Below, piece by piece: positions 35,451 through 45,474 of a stretch of DNA of 64,000 nt. The notes below the pieces were generated by a model that saw only the letters and a list, made by a program, of their open reading frames with translations, was not told the DNA's origin and searched no databases. Numbering within the stretch: position 1 is the stretch's first letter; every line of letters starts with the position of its first letter. The stretch spans positions 1,674,001-1,738,000 of the forward strand of contig NZ_CP053291.1 of NCBI RefSeq assembly GCF_014926385.1, written 5' to 3'. Source of the stretch: Trueperella pecoris. Lineage in GTDB: Bacteria > Actinomycetota > Actinomycetes > Actinomycetales > Actinomycetaceae. The translations under genes and the position numbers were made by a program.

Positions 35451-36411
35451 GACTTGCCTTTCGACGTAGAGTTAGTGCCACAACGAGATCCTCCCGTTGG
35501 ACTTTTTTCTCGCCACGCATCAGCACTGCTTTCGCTGCGGTCTCGGCTGCCTTTACGAGCTCAGCATGGCTCAGGCCAACCGTATATTCGCCAAGCCCAG
35601 CCATGCTGATTCCACTTGCTAGTGTGCCAAGGCGTGCTTTCATAACGGTGGTTGCCTGGCGCGCATCCGGCAACGTGTATGTTAAGACGGCGTCAAACCG
35701 GCGAAAGAGTGCCTTGTCAAGAATTGAACGATGATTGGTGGCTGCAAGAACGAGCGATTCAGGGCTCGCCTCCTCCAAAAAGACGAGGAACGAATTCAGG
35801 ATCCGACGAGCCTCTCCGACATCGTTCCCGGAACGATCAGCGCCGAGAGCGTCAAACTCATCGAACAGGTAGACAGCACGTCGTTGAGCAACTGAGTCAA
35901 AAACTAGGCGAAGCTTACTGGCGGTCTCACCCATGAATTTACTCATAAGGCTATCCAGCCTCACCGTAAACATCGGTAGCGAAAGTTCAGTCGCAAGCAC
36001 GGCGGCAGTCATAGTTTTACCCGTTCCTGGAGGCCCTTCCAGAAGTAACCGATGTGCCGGAGTAAAACCATACTCGAGTAGGTTTAGCCGCTGACGTTGT
36101 TCGGCAAGAACCTGCTTAATTTGTGCTCGAAGTTCATCAGGAGCCACGAGCTCACGCAAGCGAACATCGGGGTAAGTTGCCTCAACGAGCTCAGCGAGTT
36201 CACCACGAGGCTGCACCAGCGTGGTGACCGTGTTAGCACGAGCGCGTTCACGAGAATCGTCAACGGCCTTCTTGATGTCGTTGGCAAGTACGTGATGCCC
36301 AGCTTTAGCTTCACGAGCAGCCACTTGAAGAGCGACTGAGTAGAAGTTAGCGTCATCTCCAGAGGCGTAGCTACGCACCATCGCAGCAACGTGTTGCCCG
36401 TTACCAACCAT
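35443..36411 (-). CDS. ietA: AAA family ATPase (IetA component)
   Basis: A 322-residue AAA ATPase. The N-terminal helical part has GDDANFYSVALQVAAREAK at about residues 18-36. Walker A GPPGTGKT lies near residue 129, Walker B YLFDEFDALG follows, and the arginine-finger region is FRRFD. The start is the ATG at 36411 with AGGGGG six bases upstream; an upstream in-frame TTG/ATG would add about 26 residues of unlikely leader. It overlaps the protease gene and is the first gene of the two-gene operon. In the IetAS system it is thought to act with the S8 protease, either recognising a trigger or restraining it. Confidence 0.85.
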   Translation of the reverse strand: MVGNGQHVAAMVRSYASGDDANFYSVALQVAAREAKAGHHVLANDIKKAVDDSRERARANTVTTLVQPRGELAELVEATYPDVRLRELVAPDELRAQIKQVLAEQRQRLNLLEYGFTPAHRLLLEGPPGTGKTMTAAVLATELSLPMFTVRLDSLMSKFMGETASKLRLVFDSVAQRRAVYLFDEFDALGADRSGNDVGEARRILNSFLVFLEEASPESLVLAATNHRSILDKALFRRFDAVLTYTLPDARQATTVMKARLGTLASGISMAGLGEYTVGLSHAELVKAAETAAKAVLMRGEKKVQREDLVVALTLRRKASLG

Positions 36412-36591
36412 GACGCCCCCTGCTATTTTTCTTGCAAGCCACTCCTCAAAAGCAAGGATACCGTAGGATCCAGAAGGAAAATCAAGCAAAAATGAATACT
36501 CTCACCCAGACCGCATACCCAATGTATGCTCATACACTCTGCAGCGCTGTCGCAGGCACGTTGAAAGCTAGTAACCCGCGACAACAGCACA

Positions 36592-38835
36592 TTATTCCTC
36601 AATGACAAGTTCCGGGAGGGAGGCCACGAGCGCCTGCGTACGCATCGAGACCGTCACCAGACGCGGAACCAGATTAGCGATGTACGCCGGGTCGTTGATC
36701 TCGCGGCAGTAATCGTTCGGGTCGTTGACGATCTGCGACGCCTTGTGCGTGGTGATCTTGTAACGATCCACCACCCACTCGAGCGGGCTACGCCCGCCGA
36801 TCTTGTATTCATTCGCCTCCACCGGGATACCCGTGAATTGCAGATAAGCGTTGTAGATCAAAGTCGAGTAATCATTCTTATCTTTCTGGCGCTTATTGAC
36901 TGCGGAAGAAGGCAACTTGGCCCACTTCATTTTCTCTACGCGGTACTTCTGCCACTCATCGTCGGGCAGAATCATCGACCATTCTTCTTCCACCCCAGGA
37001 TACGGTTCCACGGTTTCATAGTTGACGTGCAGCTCCGCAAGCTCACGGCCTACGTTGACGTAGCTCCAGAAGTCAGAGACCTTCGGGATGCGCGGCAGCA
37101 TCTTCTTCAAATCGGCCGCATACTTTTCGCGGTACTCCGGGTGATGTAGAAGGGCGTAGACGTAGAAAAAGATGTCTTCCTTACTAATTCGTTCTCCACG
37201 AGGGTTCCTACCGTCGCTGTAGTGAGAGCGGTAGGCAACCAACGTCGCGTCCGTGATGTTGTCGCGACGTCGATAGCCTCCTACCTCCAGCGGCACCTGC
37301 GAACCGATGGGACGGTTGAAGTCAAAGGTTCCGGAGAACTCAGTTGGAGCATCTGGGTATTCCGTCAGCCCGGCAAGATCAAATCCATACTCGTCCGAAA
37401 CGGGGTGCCACGTATAAAGGGAGAAAATTTGGGTTGACACCCCCGCACCGAGCATGTGTAGATCTGGAAGGTCTTCGTGCATGAAAGTTGCGAATTCTTT
37501 AGCTGAGCCTGGACCTGTCAGTGCCATTGAAAGATTCGGGTGGCCCTGAGTGGGGAAAATCTGCGGAAGCTGATAAGGGCGATGATTCAAATGGCGATCA
37601 AAATAGACAGGTTGCTTGCAAAATGGTCGATAGATCGCCATCTGCACCTGTTCGGGGTTAAATATGAAAGTCTTTCTTTTATTGAAATGCGTATCCAGAG
37701 AACTTGACCATGAGACTTTCGTGGCATCCATACTCTTCACACCGGATGACACTTGAGCATTGTAATTCGCAATCATATTACGCATATTCGTCTCAACTGC
37801 TCGCCGTGAGAAGTTATAAACCCACGCATCTCGATTCGTTTGAAGACCGGCAGAATACATCAAAAAAATCGCTGGCGTTTCAGGCTTTCCTTTTGTCTTT
37901 CCATCTCCAATCGCTTGATACTCAAGGTACTTCTCATCGCGTTGATTAAGCCAATCCCCATGCTCGTTGGGTGAAATCCTGGCGAACTCGGTACCTAACA
38001 CGCTTTTCTCGGCTTCCAAGACGTCCAGCTTTTCCCTGTGCGAGAGGTAATCCGGCGTCTCCGCAAACATCACGTTCGTACGGCGGCGTTTATGGCTAGT
38101 TTTGACCAGCAACGTAATAGCCACACCGGTCATAATCTGGAAAACATTTCCGCCTTCTCGAGCTGCGACATCGCCCATTTTCCCGCGTACGGCTCCGCGA
38201 AGGTTATAGACGTAGATGTCAGAAAATTCCTCTTGCCAAGTCAGCCGTACGCCGTCAGCGGTATTACCGTCAATAAAGCTCGAGTTGGAGACAAAAGCGA
38301 TCACGCCTTCTTCCCCGATACGATCCGTTGCCCAACGAAGGGCTCGGAAATAGGAATCATAAAGAGAATTCTTATTCGTTGCAGTCGAGCGTTCGGCGTA
38401 TGTTGCAGCAATTCTCGCATCAAGCTTCGCGTACTTGAGGTTCTGGTTGTCATCATTCGCCGAATCTTGCCCTGCTGAATATGGCGGGTTCATCACCACA
38501 ACCCGGATCGGGGCTTCCTGCTGACGCTGAATACGCTCAATGTTCGGCTGGAAATCGCCTAGACCCTCCATAGGAGTTTCTTCCTCGCGTAGCTGGAAGG
38601 TGTCCGTGAGCGTGATCCCCGGGAACTCCACATACTCGTCTGGGAATCCCTGTTCCTTACGAATCTCGTGATAAACCTGCTCGATGTTAATACTGGCGAT
38701 GTAGTAGCTGAGCAAGACGATTTCGTTGGCGAAAATTTCGTGCAGATACTTGTGCTCGAGCTTCTCAGCCGGGATGATTCCACTCTGCAGCAGACGCGTG
38801 ACGAACGTGCCCGTGCCGAGGAACGGTTCGCACAA
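36592..38835 (-). pseudogene. C-terminal half of a Type ISP restriction-modification enzyme
   Basis: About 747 codons remain of an enzyme that normally exceeds 1500 residues. The frame opens in the middle of the gamma-class N6-adenine methyltransferase domain with methyltransferase motif I CEPFLGTGTF, and motif IV NPPYSAG follows near residue 116. The target-recognition region and the C-terminus (to LPELVIEE) look intact. The N-terminal Mrr-like nuclease and helicase are missing. An in-frame stop lies a few codons before the motif and homology ends near 38850, just past the Type I hsdR gene. It is probably inactive alone, but an intact methyltransferase fragment cannot be excluded. A leftward transcript from hsdR could run into it. 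Confidence 0.8.
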
Positions 38836-39031
38836 GAAGCCACGATGGATACAAGACCCCGCTTAGCGGCGGGTGCTACTCGGAGCGCGGATACCCCTGG
38901 TGACTAGGGATTTCGCGCAAACTAAGTGGCTTTCGCGAGTGCAGGTTACGCCGCAGAGGAAGGCATAGAGCGCGGCCCCGACTGGCGTTAGTGGCGGAGT
39001 GAACCAGTCTGGATTCCGCGCGCAGCAATAG

Positions 39032-42000
39032 TTAGGGCTGCTCGGGGCCCTCCGGGGTGTCTTCGCCCATCTTGTCCATGTTGACTTGGTGACGCAGCTC
39101 CCAGTAGACGAGGTCGGAGATCTCCTTGATGATCTGGCCTCGGCGGTGCGGGCTCTCGAAGAACTTCTCCAAGATGGAGTTCTGGGTGTCCTGATGGTCG
39201 AGTACGGCGTCGGTGACCGCCTTCTCCATCGTCTGGGACTCCCGGAACTGCTCCTTCGTGTTGGCGTTGACCTGATCCTTGATGGCTTCGTTCTGCACGA
39301 GGATCGTGACCACGCCCTGCACCCACGACTGAACCGAGTCGGGGTCGAAGTCCTCGTCCTCAAACAGTGCATTAATGTTGCCGAGGATTTCTACCCACGC
39401 GACCATGTGTGGGTCGCGCGAGTGGCCGCCGCCGACGCCCATCGGCTTGAGCTTCTCGCCTTCGCCGACTAGTGGAATCGCTCCTTCACTCTTGCGAGTC
39501 TGCTTGATGTGGGTCAGCTCAATACTGCTGAAGTCCAGCTCCTCTGGAGTCGTGCGCCCAGTAAGCCGCGGACGAAGCAGCCGGAGGAACAGTGCGAGCT
39601 TCTCCAGGTCGGTGTCCTGGTAGTCGACGATCTGGGAGAGGAAGTCATAGAGCCTCACAAAGGAGCCGACGTCCTTACGGAACAAGTCGAGCTCATCGAC
39701 CTCGGCCTTACTCTTGTCCAGCACTGCCGCGACGTAGCGGTCATTGAACCGGTCGGCCGCGCGCTTCAACGGTGCGGTGTGTTTCCCGTGCGCCTTATCG
39801 ATAATGAATGCTTGCGCGAACTCATCCACGTCGTCGCTGTTGTAGATCCCGGCGGTCTCAAGCTTGCGCGAGAGATCGTGTACGAGGTCGGGATCGGTGG
39901 TCTCGATGATCTCGGCGGTTCGGTAGTACGGCAGAAACGCCTCGAGGATCGTGTCAGCGTCGTTAACGAAGTCGATGATGAACGTCGTGTCCTTGCCCCT
40001 GGCGGGGAGAGTGCGGTTCAGGCGCGAGAGGGTTTGGACGGCCTCGATCCCGTCGAGACGCTTGTCGACGTACATCGCGCACAGTAGTGGTTGGTCAAAG
40101 CCTGTCTGATACTTGTTGGCAACGATTAAGACCTGGAACTGATCGCCCGCGAAGGCCTGCGGAATCCCCCGCCCGCGCAGGTCATGATTCATATTCGCTT
40201 CTGTGTACGGCTCCTGCACACCGGGTACGACGTCGTCGATCTGCTCAGAAGTCAGGCTCCCGGAAAACGCAACGAGGGTTCCGAGTTGGTAGTCGTGTTT
40301 CTCGATGTAGGAATCGATCGCCATCTTGTACTTCAGCGCAGCGGCACGACTCGAGGTCACCACCATCGCCTTAGCGTGCCCATCGAGGAGGTGGGCGACG
40401 TTCTCACGGAAGTGCTCAACGATGATCTGCACCTTCTGGGCGATATTCGTAGGGTGCAGACTCACCCACCGCATGAGGCCCTTCTTCGCGGTGCCCTCAT
40501 CCACCAGCTCATCCCCACCCGTAGCGTCGCCAGTCTTCTGAGCGAGCTGGAAGGCGGTCTTGTAGGTAGTGTAGTTACGCAGAACGTCGAGAATGAAACC
40601 CTCCTCGATGGCTTGCTGCATCGTGTACACGTGGAACGGTGTCGGATTACCGTCGGCCCCGGGACGGCCGAACATTTCTAGAGTTTTGCCCTTCGGGGTT
40701 GCGGTGAAAGCATAGAACGAGATGTTCTGAGCAGTCGCGCGAGCTGCCATCTCAGCGGCAAGCACGTCCTCCACGCTCACCTCACCGCCGTCTTCGAGGG
40801 CCTCGACCTCGACTTGCGAAAGAACTTGGCGTAGCTTCTGTGCGCTCGTACCTGTCTGAGAGGAGTGCGCTTCGTCCGCGATCACCGCGAACTTCCGATC
40901 AGCGAGTCCGCCCTGTTGGGCAAGCGCCTCGAGGACGAACGGAAATGTCTGCAGAGTAACGATGATGATGAGCTTGCCACTCGTGAGTTCCTTGGCCAGC
41001 AATGCGGACTTGGATGAGGCGGAGGCCTTGCGCACCTCGTCAGCATTGATCGTTCCGACCACACCCTTCGTTCCCTCAATTGCTCTGATGGCTTTTTGGA
41101 GCTGGTCATCGAGCACCGTGCGGTCGGTAACGACGATGACCGAGTCGAAGGTCTTCGAATTATCGCTGTTGTGCAAGTTCGCCAGCCCGTGTGCGAGCCA
41201 CGCGATTGAGTTCGTCTTACCCGAGCCCGCAGAATGCTGGATCAGGTACTTGCTACCCGCCCCCTCGACTCTCGTCGTGTCTAGCAGTCTGGTGACGGCC
41301 TCCCACTGGTGGAAACGTGGGAAGATGATCTGCTTGGTGCGCGCGCGTTCACCGGTGATGGGATCGACCTTCTCGGTGATCTGCAGGTTCACGAAATGCT
41401 CAAGAATCTGCAGCCAGTTGTCACGCTGCAGCACCCGCTCCCATAGGTATGACGTAGCGGCACCTTTTGGGTTGACCGGGTTACCTGCGCCACCGTCGCT
41501 TCCGAGGTTGAACGGCAAGAACACCGTGTTCGCACCATCAAGCTTGGTCGTCATCTGAATCTCATCGGTAGAGACCGCGAAATGCACCAACGCACGCGAG
41601 CCGAACTTCAGCAACGGCTCCCCCTGCGGCAGGCGGTCCTTACGGTACTGGCGCACCGCGTCACCAATCGACTGCGTGTTGTCCGTCTTCAACTCCGCCG
41701 TCGCTACCGGTAGGCCGTTAACGAAAAACACCAGATCAAGTGAATCCTGCGGGCGCTTCTTCGAATGATGCACCTGGCGCACCACACGAAGACGGTTTGT
41801 TTCATAGTGCTGTTGTGCTTCCGGGTTCATCGACGTTGCTGGCTTGAACGCGCACATGCTGAACTTCGCGGGTGTCTTCCTGAACCCACCACGCAGCACC
41901 GCGAGCAGACCACCTCCGTGCTCGAGCGGCTGATCGAGCTCCTTGACCAGGCGATCCAGCAGCAGACGCTTAGCCAGTTCCGCCTCCACCGGTGAGGCGT

Positions 42001-42181
42001 CCTCGGGAACAACCCGCGCCCACTGCTCTGGCTGCGTCGCCTGTAACCAGGCGAACACATCCTCCGGAATTAAAGCAAGTTCCTGGTCATAGCCAGAGAA
42101 ACCCTCTTCGTACAGCCAACCGTGTGCACCGAGGTACTCACAGATCTCGGTCTCGAAACTCTTCTCATGCTGAACACCCAT
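39032..42181 (-). CDS. hsdR: Type I restriction enzyme endonuclease subunit HsdR
   Basis: A 1049-residue subunit that cuts DNA after translocation. The N-terminal PD-(D/E)xK nuclease has LDLVFFVNGLPVATAELKTD (the final ELK supplies catalytic residues) near residue 180. The superfamily 2 motor has Walker A SAGSGKT near residue 318, DEAH in IADEAHSSQTG, and TATPKG in the helicase core. The C-terminal helical domain ends GEDTPEGPEQP. The start is the ATG at 42181 (AGGGAAAAG upstream) rather than a longer frame reaching into hsdS. It is full length and looks functional. Last gene of the Type I set; 10 bases separate it from hsdS. Confidence 0.93.
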   Translation of the reverse strand: MGVQHEKSFETEICEYLGAHGWLYEEGFSGYDQELALIPEDVFAWLQATQPEQWARVVPEDASPVEAELAKRLLLDRLVKELDQPLEHGGGLLAVLRGGFRKTPAKFSMCAFKPATSMNPEAQQHYETNRLRVVRQVHHSKKRPQDSLDLVFFVNGLPVATAELKTDNTQSIGDAVRQYRKDRLPQGEPLLKFGSRALVHFAVSTDEIQMTTKLDGANTVFLPFNLGSDGGAGNPVNPKGAATSYLWERVLQRDNWLQILEHFVNLQITEKVDPITGERARTKQIIFPRFHQWEAVTRLLDTTRVEGAGSKYLIQHSAGSGKTNSIAWLAHGLANLHNSDNSKTFDSVIVVTDRTVLDDQLQKAIRAIEGTKGVVGTINADEVRKASASSKSALLAKELTSGKLIIIVTLQTFPFVLEALAQQGGLADRKFAVIADEAHSSQTGTSAQKLRQVLSQVEVEALEDGGEVSVEDVLAAEMAARATAQNISFYAFTATPKGKTLEMFGRPGADGNPTPFHVYTMQQAIEEGFILDVLRNYTTYKTAFQLAQKTGDATGGDELVDEGTAKKGLMRWVSLHPTNIAQKVQIIVEHFRENVAHLLDGHAKAMVVTSSRAAALKYKMAIDSYIEKHDYQLGTLVAFSGSLTSEQIDDVVPGVQEPYTEANMNHDLRGRGIPQAFAGDQFQVLIVANKYQTGFDQPLLCAMYVDKRLDGIEAVQTLSRLNRTLPARGKDTTFIIDFVNDADTILEAFLPYYRTAEIIETTDPDLVHDLSRKLETAGIYNSDDVDEFAQAFIIDKAHGKHTAPLKRAADRFNDRYVAAVLDKSKAEVDELDLFRKDVGSFVRLYDFLSQIVDYQDTDLEKLALFLRLLRPRLTGRTTPEELDFSSIELTHIKQTRKSEGAIPLVGEGEKLKPMGVGGGHSRDPHMVAWVEILGNINALFEDEDFDPDSVQSWVQGVVTILVQNEAIKDQVNANTKEQFRESQTMEKAVTDAVLDHQDTQNSILEKFFESPHRRGQIIKEISDLVYWELRHQVNMDKMGEDTPEGPEQP

Positions 42182-42191
42182 GATCTTTTCC

Positions 42192-43439
42192 CTATACCTC
42201 AATCTGCCCCGTCACCGCAGCAGTAACCAACGCAGAACGACGCTCCTGCAGCAGTTGGATCGCTTGGCTGCACCTGTCAATCAGTCTTTCAGCTTCTGCC
42301 GTTCGCTCACGGTTCTCGCTCACTAGTCGCTCCTGTACGTCTTTGGAGGGCACCAACGACGTAAGCCGCAGAAATACCTCTGGATAAAGCCTCAAGCGCG
42401 ATTCCCAAATGCCGCGTGAATTTGCCTTCATGAGGCTGACATAGGCTGCCGTTCGATACATGCAATCAAAGTACATGGGGTTGACTGCATCTGGATCGCG
42501 GAACCTGTATACGTTGTACGAGGGGCTCACTAGTCCCTCATATCGGGAAACGCCGAGGGCGCCCATCCACGCCCACATCGTGTTGATGACCAGATCGTCT
42601 TTTGCAACTAGCCTGTATCCGACGGTTGATTCCGCTTCGAACATGGTCACGTTCTTCATGGAACGCGGAGTAACACCAGTGATGTGACTGACGGAGAGCA
42701 TCTCCTCTTCGCCAGTATCACTTCGCCCTTCCACGTGCTCCAGGATGTGACGATTCCGTAGAAGCTCCCACCCATCGGGCGGGTTCAGAAAAGGATCGGT
42801 CGTCGCTCCGCCCCAAAAAGCATGCTCGCGCCAGAGCTGCAAACGAGACGTGGTGAGATCGATCAACTCGCGTTGTTTGGCGATGAGGTGGTCGATCTTC
42901 GCCGTCTCAGCATCGAGATACTGGACGATCCGCTCCTGCTGTTCAATTGAACGTAGTCGGAACGGCAATTCCTTCAGGCTTTCCCATCCGAGAGATGCTC
43001 GGACCCCGTCTTCACCCAGGTTATTGAAGACCTGTCGAAAGTAGAGATCCATGAAGTACCAGTATGCGTAGCGTGGCAAGACCTCCTTGGACGGCTGAAC
43101 CACGATATATGCAGGACTTACGAGGCCTTCGTCTTCTGACAAACCGACTCGGCTTGTTGAGACGTTCTGCAGGTCAATCAGCTTGAATACGAGATGGCCA
43201 GGCTTCAACAACTGATACGAGTCAAAAGATTCTGGCTGGAGGCCGTCGGTCGCTTCTCGTGATCTCGGCAGTACACCGTTCATTGTTAGAGAAAGGCGTT
43301 GATATGAATCTGCCTTACCTGCACCTGGAATGTGTCGGTACTTATCGAATAGGTATCCGATCGGCAGGATCTGTTGGGCGTTGCCGGGGGGTACCGCGCC
43401 AAACCATGCTGGGAGGAGACCACCTCTGAATTTGAGCAT
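42192..43439 (-). CDS. hsdS: Type I restriction enzyme specificity subunit HsdS
   Basis: A 415-residue DNA-recognition subunit with two target-recognition domains. Each is followed by a conserved helical spacer; the first is at about residues 165-205 (IEQQERIVQYLDAETAKIDH) and the second near the C-terminus (RSALVTAAVTGQIEV). The conserved repeats mean that recombination could change specificity, but no second silent hsdS copy or inverted repeat is visible here. It overlaps hsdM by three bases (ATGA) and directs both methylation and cleavage. Confidence 0.92.
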   Translation of the reverse strand: MLKFRGGLLPAWFGAVPPGNAQQILPIGYLFDKYRHIPGAGKADSYQRLSLTMNGVLPRSREATDGLQPESFDSYQLLKPGHLVFKLIDLQNVSTSRVGLSEDEGLVSPAYIVVQPSKEVLPRYAYWYFMDLYFRQVFNNLGEDGVRASLGWESLKELPFRLRSIEQQERIVQYLDAETAKIDHLIAKQRELIDLTTSRLQLWREHAFWGGATTDPFLNPPDGWELLRNRHILEHVEGRSDTGEEEMLSVSHITGVTPRSMKNVTMFEAESTVGYRLVAKDDLVINTMWAWMGALGVSRYEGLVSPSYNVYRFRDPDAVNPMYFDCMYRTAAYVSLMKANSRGIWESRLRLYPEVFLRLTSLVPSKDVQERLVSENRERTAEAERLIDRCSQAIQLLQERRSALVTAAVTGQIEV

Positions 43440-45220
43440 CAGTCCGTCACCTCGCTAAGTAGCGCCAGGATTTCTTGGGTGACTTGGTGGAGTTCGGTGT
43501 CGATCTCTTCGAGTGGGCGGGGTGGCTGGTAGCGGTAGAAGTGGCGGGTGAAGGGGATCTCGTAGCCGATCTTGGTTTTCTTCTCGTCGATCCAGGCGTC
43601 GGGCACGTAGGGCTGCACTTCGGCATCAAAGTAGGCCTTGATGGTTTCGTTGCGTCCTTCGTCGGCGCGGCTGTTGCCGTTGTAGGTGAACGGGACGCGT
43701 TCGGTGTCGCGCAGGCTCGCGTCGGGCTGCTTCTTGCCCCGAGCGTTCGTTACGATCTCGCCTTCGCTGTCGCGTTGGGGGCGTTCGACGGTTATCTGCC
43801 AGTATGCGAACTCGTCGATGGGGACGATCTTGCAGTGCTCTGTCTCCACGTAGTCGGCATACAGGCGCACGATCGTTGCTCGGTTAGCTTCGGTGAGTTC
43901 ACGACCCTTGTCGCCAAGCTTCTTGCGCATCTTGGCATAGAACTCGGTTCCGTCGATGAGCTGCACTTTGCCTTGGCGTTCTTCGGGCTTGTTGTTATCG
44001 ACGATCCAGATGTAGGTGGCGATGCCGGTGTTGTAGAACATGTCGGTCGGCAGTGCGACGATCGCGTCGACGAGGTCGTGCTCGAGGAGCCACTTACGGA
44101 TGTTCGAGGGGCCGGACTCTGCACCGCCGTTGAACAGAGGTGAACCGTTCATGACGATGCCGCCACGGCCCCCACCCTTGACCTTGGGACGTAGCTTGCT
44201 AACCACGTGCTGGAGGAACAGCATCTGCCCGTCGCTGACGGCGGGCACATTCTGTTTGGGCTTGTCACTACCAGCATAGAATCGAGAGGCACTGCCGAGT
44301 TCTTTGAGATCCTCCATCACGGCTGCCTGACTGGCTTTCCAGTCGTCCCCGTACGGTGGATTCGACATGCAGTAGTCGAACGTCTGCCCGGCAAACTTAT
44401 CGTCGGCAAGCGTGTCACCGAGCTGGATGTTGCTGGAATCGTAGCCCTTGATCAGCAGGTCAGACTTACATACCGCGTAGGAGTGGTCGTTCCACTCCTG
44501 CCCATAGAGCCGAAGCTGTGCCTGCGGGTTAAGGCCTGGTTTGTCATTACTGCCCGTCAAGTGCTCTTCTGCGATGGAAAGCATCCCCCCGGTGCCGACC
44601 GTAGGATCATAGATCGACCGGATCGTACCCGGCGTACTGAGCGCCTCATCGTCACCAGCAAAGACGAGATCGACGAGCAGGCGGATAGCGTCGCGTGGAG
44701 TGAAGTGCTCACCAGGTGCCTCGTTGGAGGACTCGTTGAACGTACGGATCAGGTACTCGTACAGGTCACCCATCTCAGCGTTCGTGACTGTCTTGGGGTG
44801 CAGGTCGATGTTGGCGAACCGCTCGACGACGATGTAGAGGATGTTCTTCTCCGCCATGGTGCTGATTTCGTCGGCGAGCTTGAACCGTTCGAAGACGTCC
44901 ATGTTGTCCGAGAAGCCGTTGACGTACTGCTTCAGGTTCGCCTCGAGTCCCTTTGGATCACCCAGCAGTGACCGCAGAGTCCATGGACTGGTGTTGTAGA
45001 ACGGCAGTCCAGTAGCCCGCTGTACCTGCGCGGCCAGCAGTTCGGGGTTGTTGCTGAAGCGCTCCACCAGCGGTTCGATCGTGGCCTGGTGGTCTGCCAG
45101 GACGCAGTCGAGACGGCGCAGGATCGTCATGGGTAAGATGACGTTGCCGTACTGGCTGGCCTTATACGGCCCTCGCAGAACGTCGGCTGTACCCCAGATG
45201 AAGGACCCCAGTTGGCTCAT
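43439..45220 (-). CDS. hsdM: Type I restriction-modification N6-adenine methyltransferase HsdM
   Basis: A 593-residue modification subunit. The N-terminal HsdM_N helical domain comes first. The methyltransferase has motif I DPTVGTGGM near residue 205 and motif IV NPPYGDDW near residue 289. With HsdS it methylates adenines in the bipartite target to protect host DNA. The ATG overlaps the stop of the small HTH gene, and the stop overlaps hsdS, so HTH, M and S are translationally coupled. Confidence 0.94.
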   Translation of the reverse strand: MSQLGSFIWGTADVLRGPYKASQYGNVILPMTILRRLDCVLADHQATIEPLVERFSNNPELLAAQVQRATGLPFYNTSPWTLRSLLGDPKGLEANLKQYVNGFSDNMDVFERFKLADEISTMAEKNILYIVVERFANIDLHPKTVTNAEMGDLYEYLIRTFNESSNEAPGEHFTPRDAIRLLVDLVFAGDDEALSTPGTIRSIYDPTVGTGGMLSIAEEHLTGSNDKPGLNPQAQLRLYGQEWNDHSYAVCKSDLLIKGYDSSNIQLGDTLADDKFAGQTFDYCMSNPPYGDDWKASQAAVMEDLKELGSASRFYAGSDKPKQNVPAVSDGQMLFLQHVVSKLRPKVKGGGRGGIVMNGSPLFNGGAESGPSNIRKWLLEHDLVDAIVALPTDMFYNTGIATYIWIVDNNKPEERQGKVQLIDGTEFYAKMRKKLGDKGRELTEANRATIVRLYADYVETEHCKIVPIDEFAYWQITVERPQRDSEGEIVTNARGKKQPDASLRDTERVPFTYNGNSRADEGRNETIKAYFDAEVQPYVPDAWIDEKKTKIGYEIPFTRHFYRYQPPRPLEEIDTELHQVTQEILALLSEVTD

Positions 45221-45474
45221 GCGTCTTCTTCTTTCTTTTCATTTGCAGGTATGACTTCGACTATGTCGCCGATCTGGCAGTCGAGGACTTGGCAGATCCG
45301 CAGGAGCACGTCGGTGGTGACGTTGTCTCCGTTGTTGAGGCGAGCCATCGATGTGGATGAGAGCTTGGCTTCCTCCCGGAGGTCTTGCTTTAACTTGTCC
45401 TTGTCCACGAGCAGCTTCCACAAGGGCTTGTAGGAGGGCTTGACGTGGAGGTCAAACTCGATCCGTTTACTCAC
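45217..45474 (-). CDS. small Cro/C1-type helix-turn-helix protein
   Basis: An 85-residue protein of the HTH_26/XRE type (LREEAKLSSTSMARLNNG is the helix-turn-helix). It sits between the DUF2326 ATPase and hsdM and overlaps both neighbours (8 bases upstream, 4 bases downstream). It could regulate the whole operon, for example through the direct repeats at 48596-48615, but this is inference. Such regulators are common before restriction genes to delay nuclease expression after DNA entry. Confidence 0.85.
   Translation of the reverse strand: MSKRIEFDLHVKPSYKPLWKLLVDKDKLKQDLREEAKLSSTSMARLNNGDNVTTDVLLRICQVLDCQIGDIVEVIPANEKKEEDA

Noticed and set aside
38863-39372. 169-codon frame at the hsdR 3' end
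   Set aside because: Overlaps hsdR in a different frame on the same strand; Arg/Ser-rich shadow.
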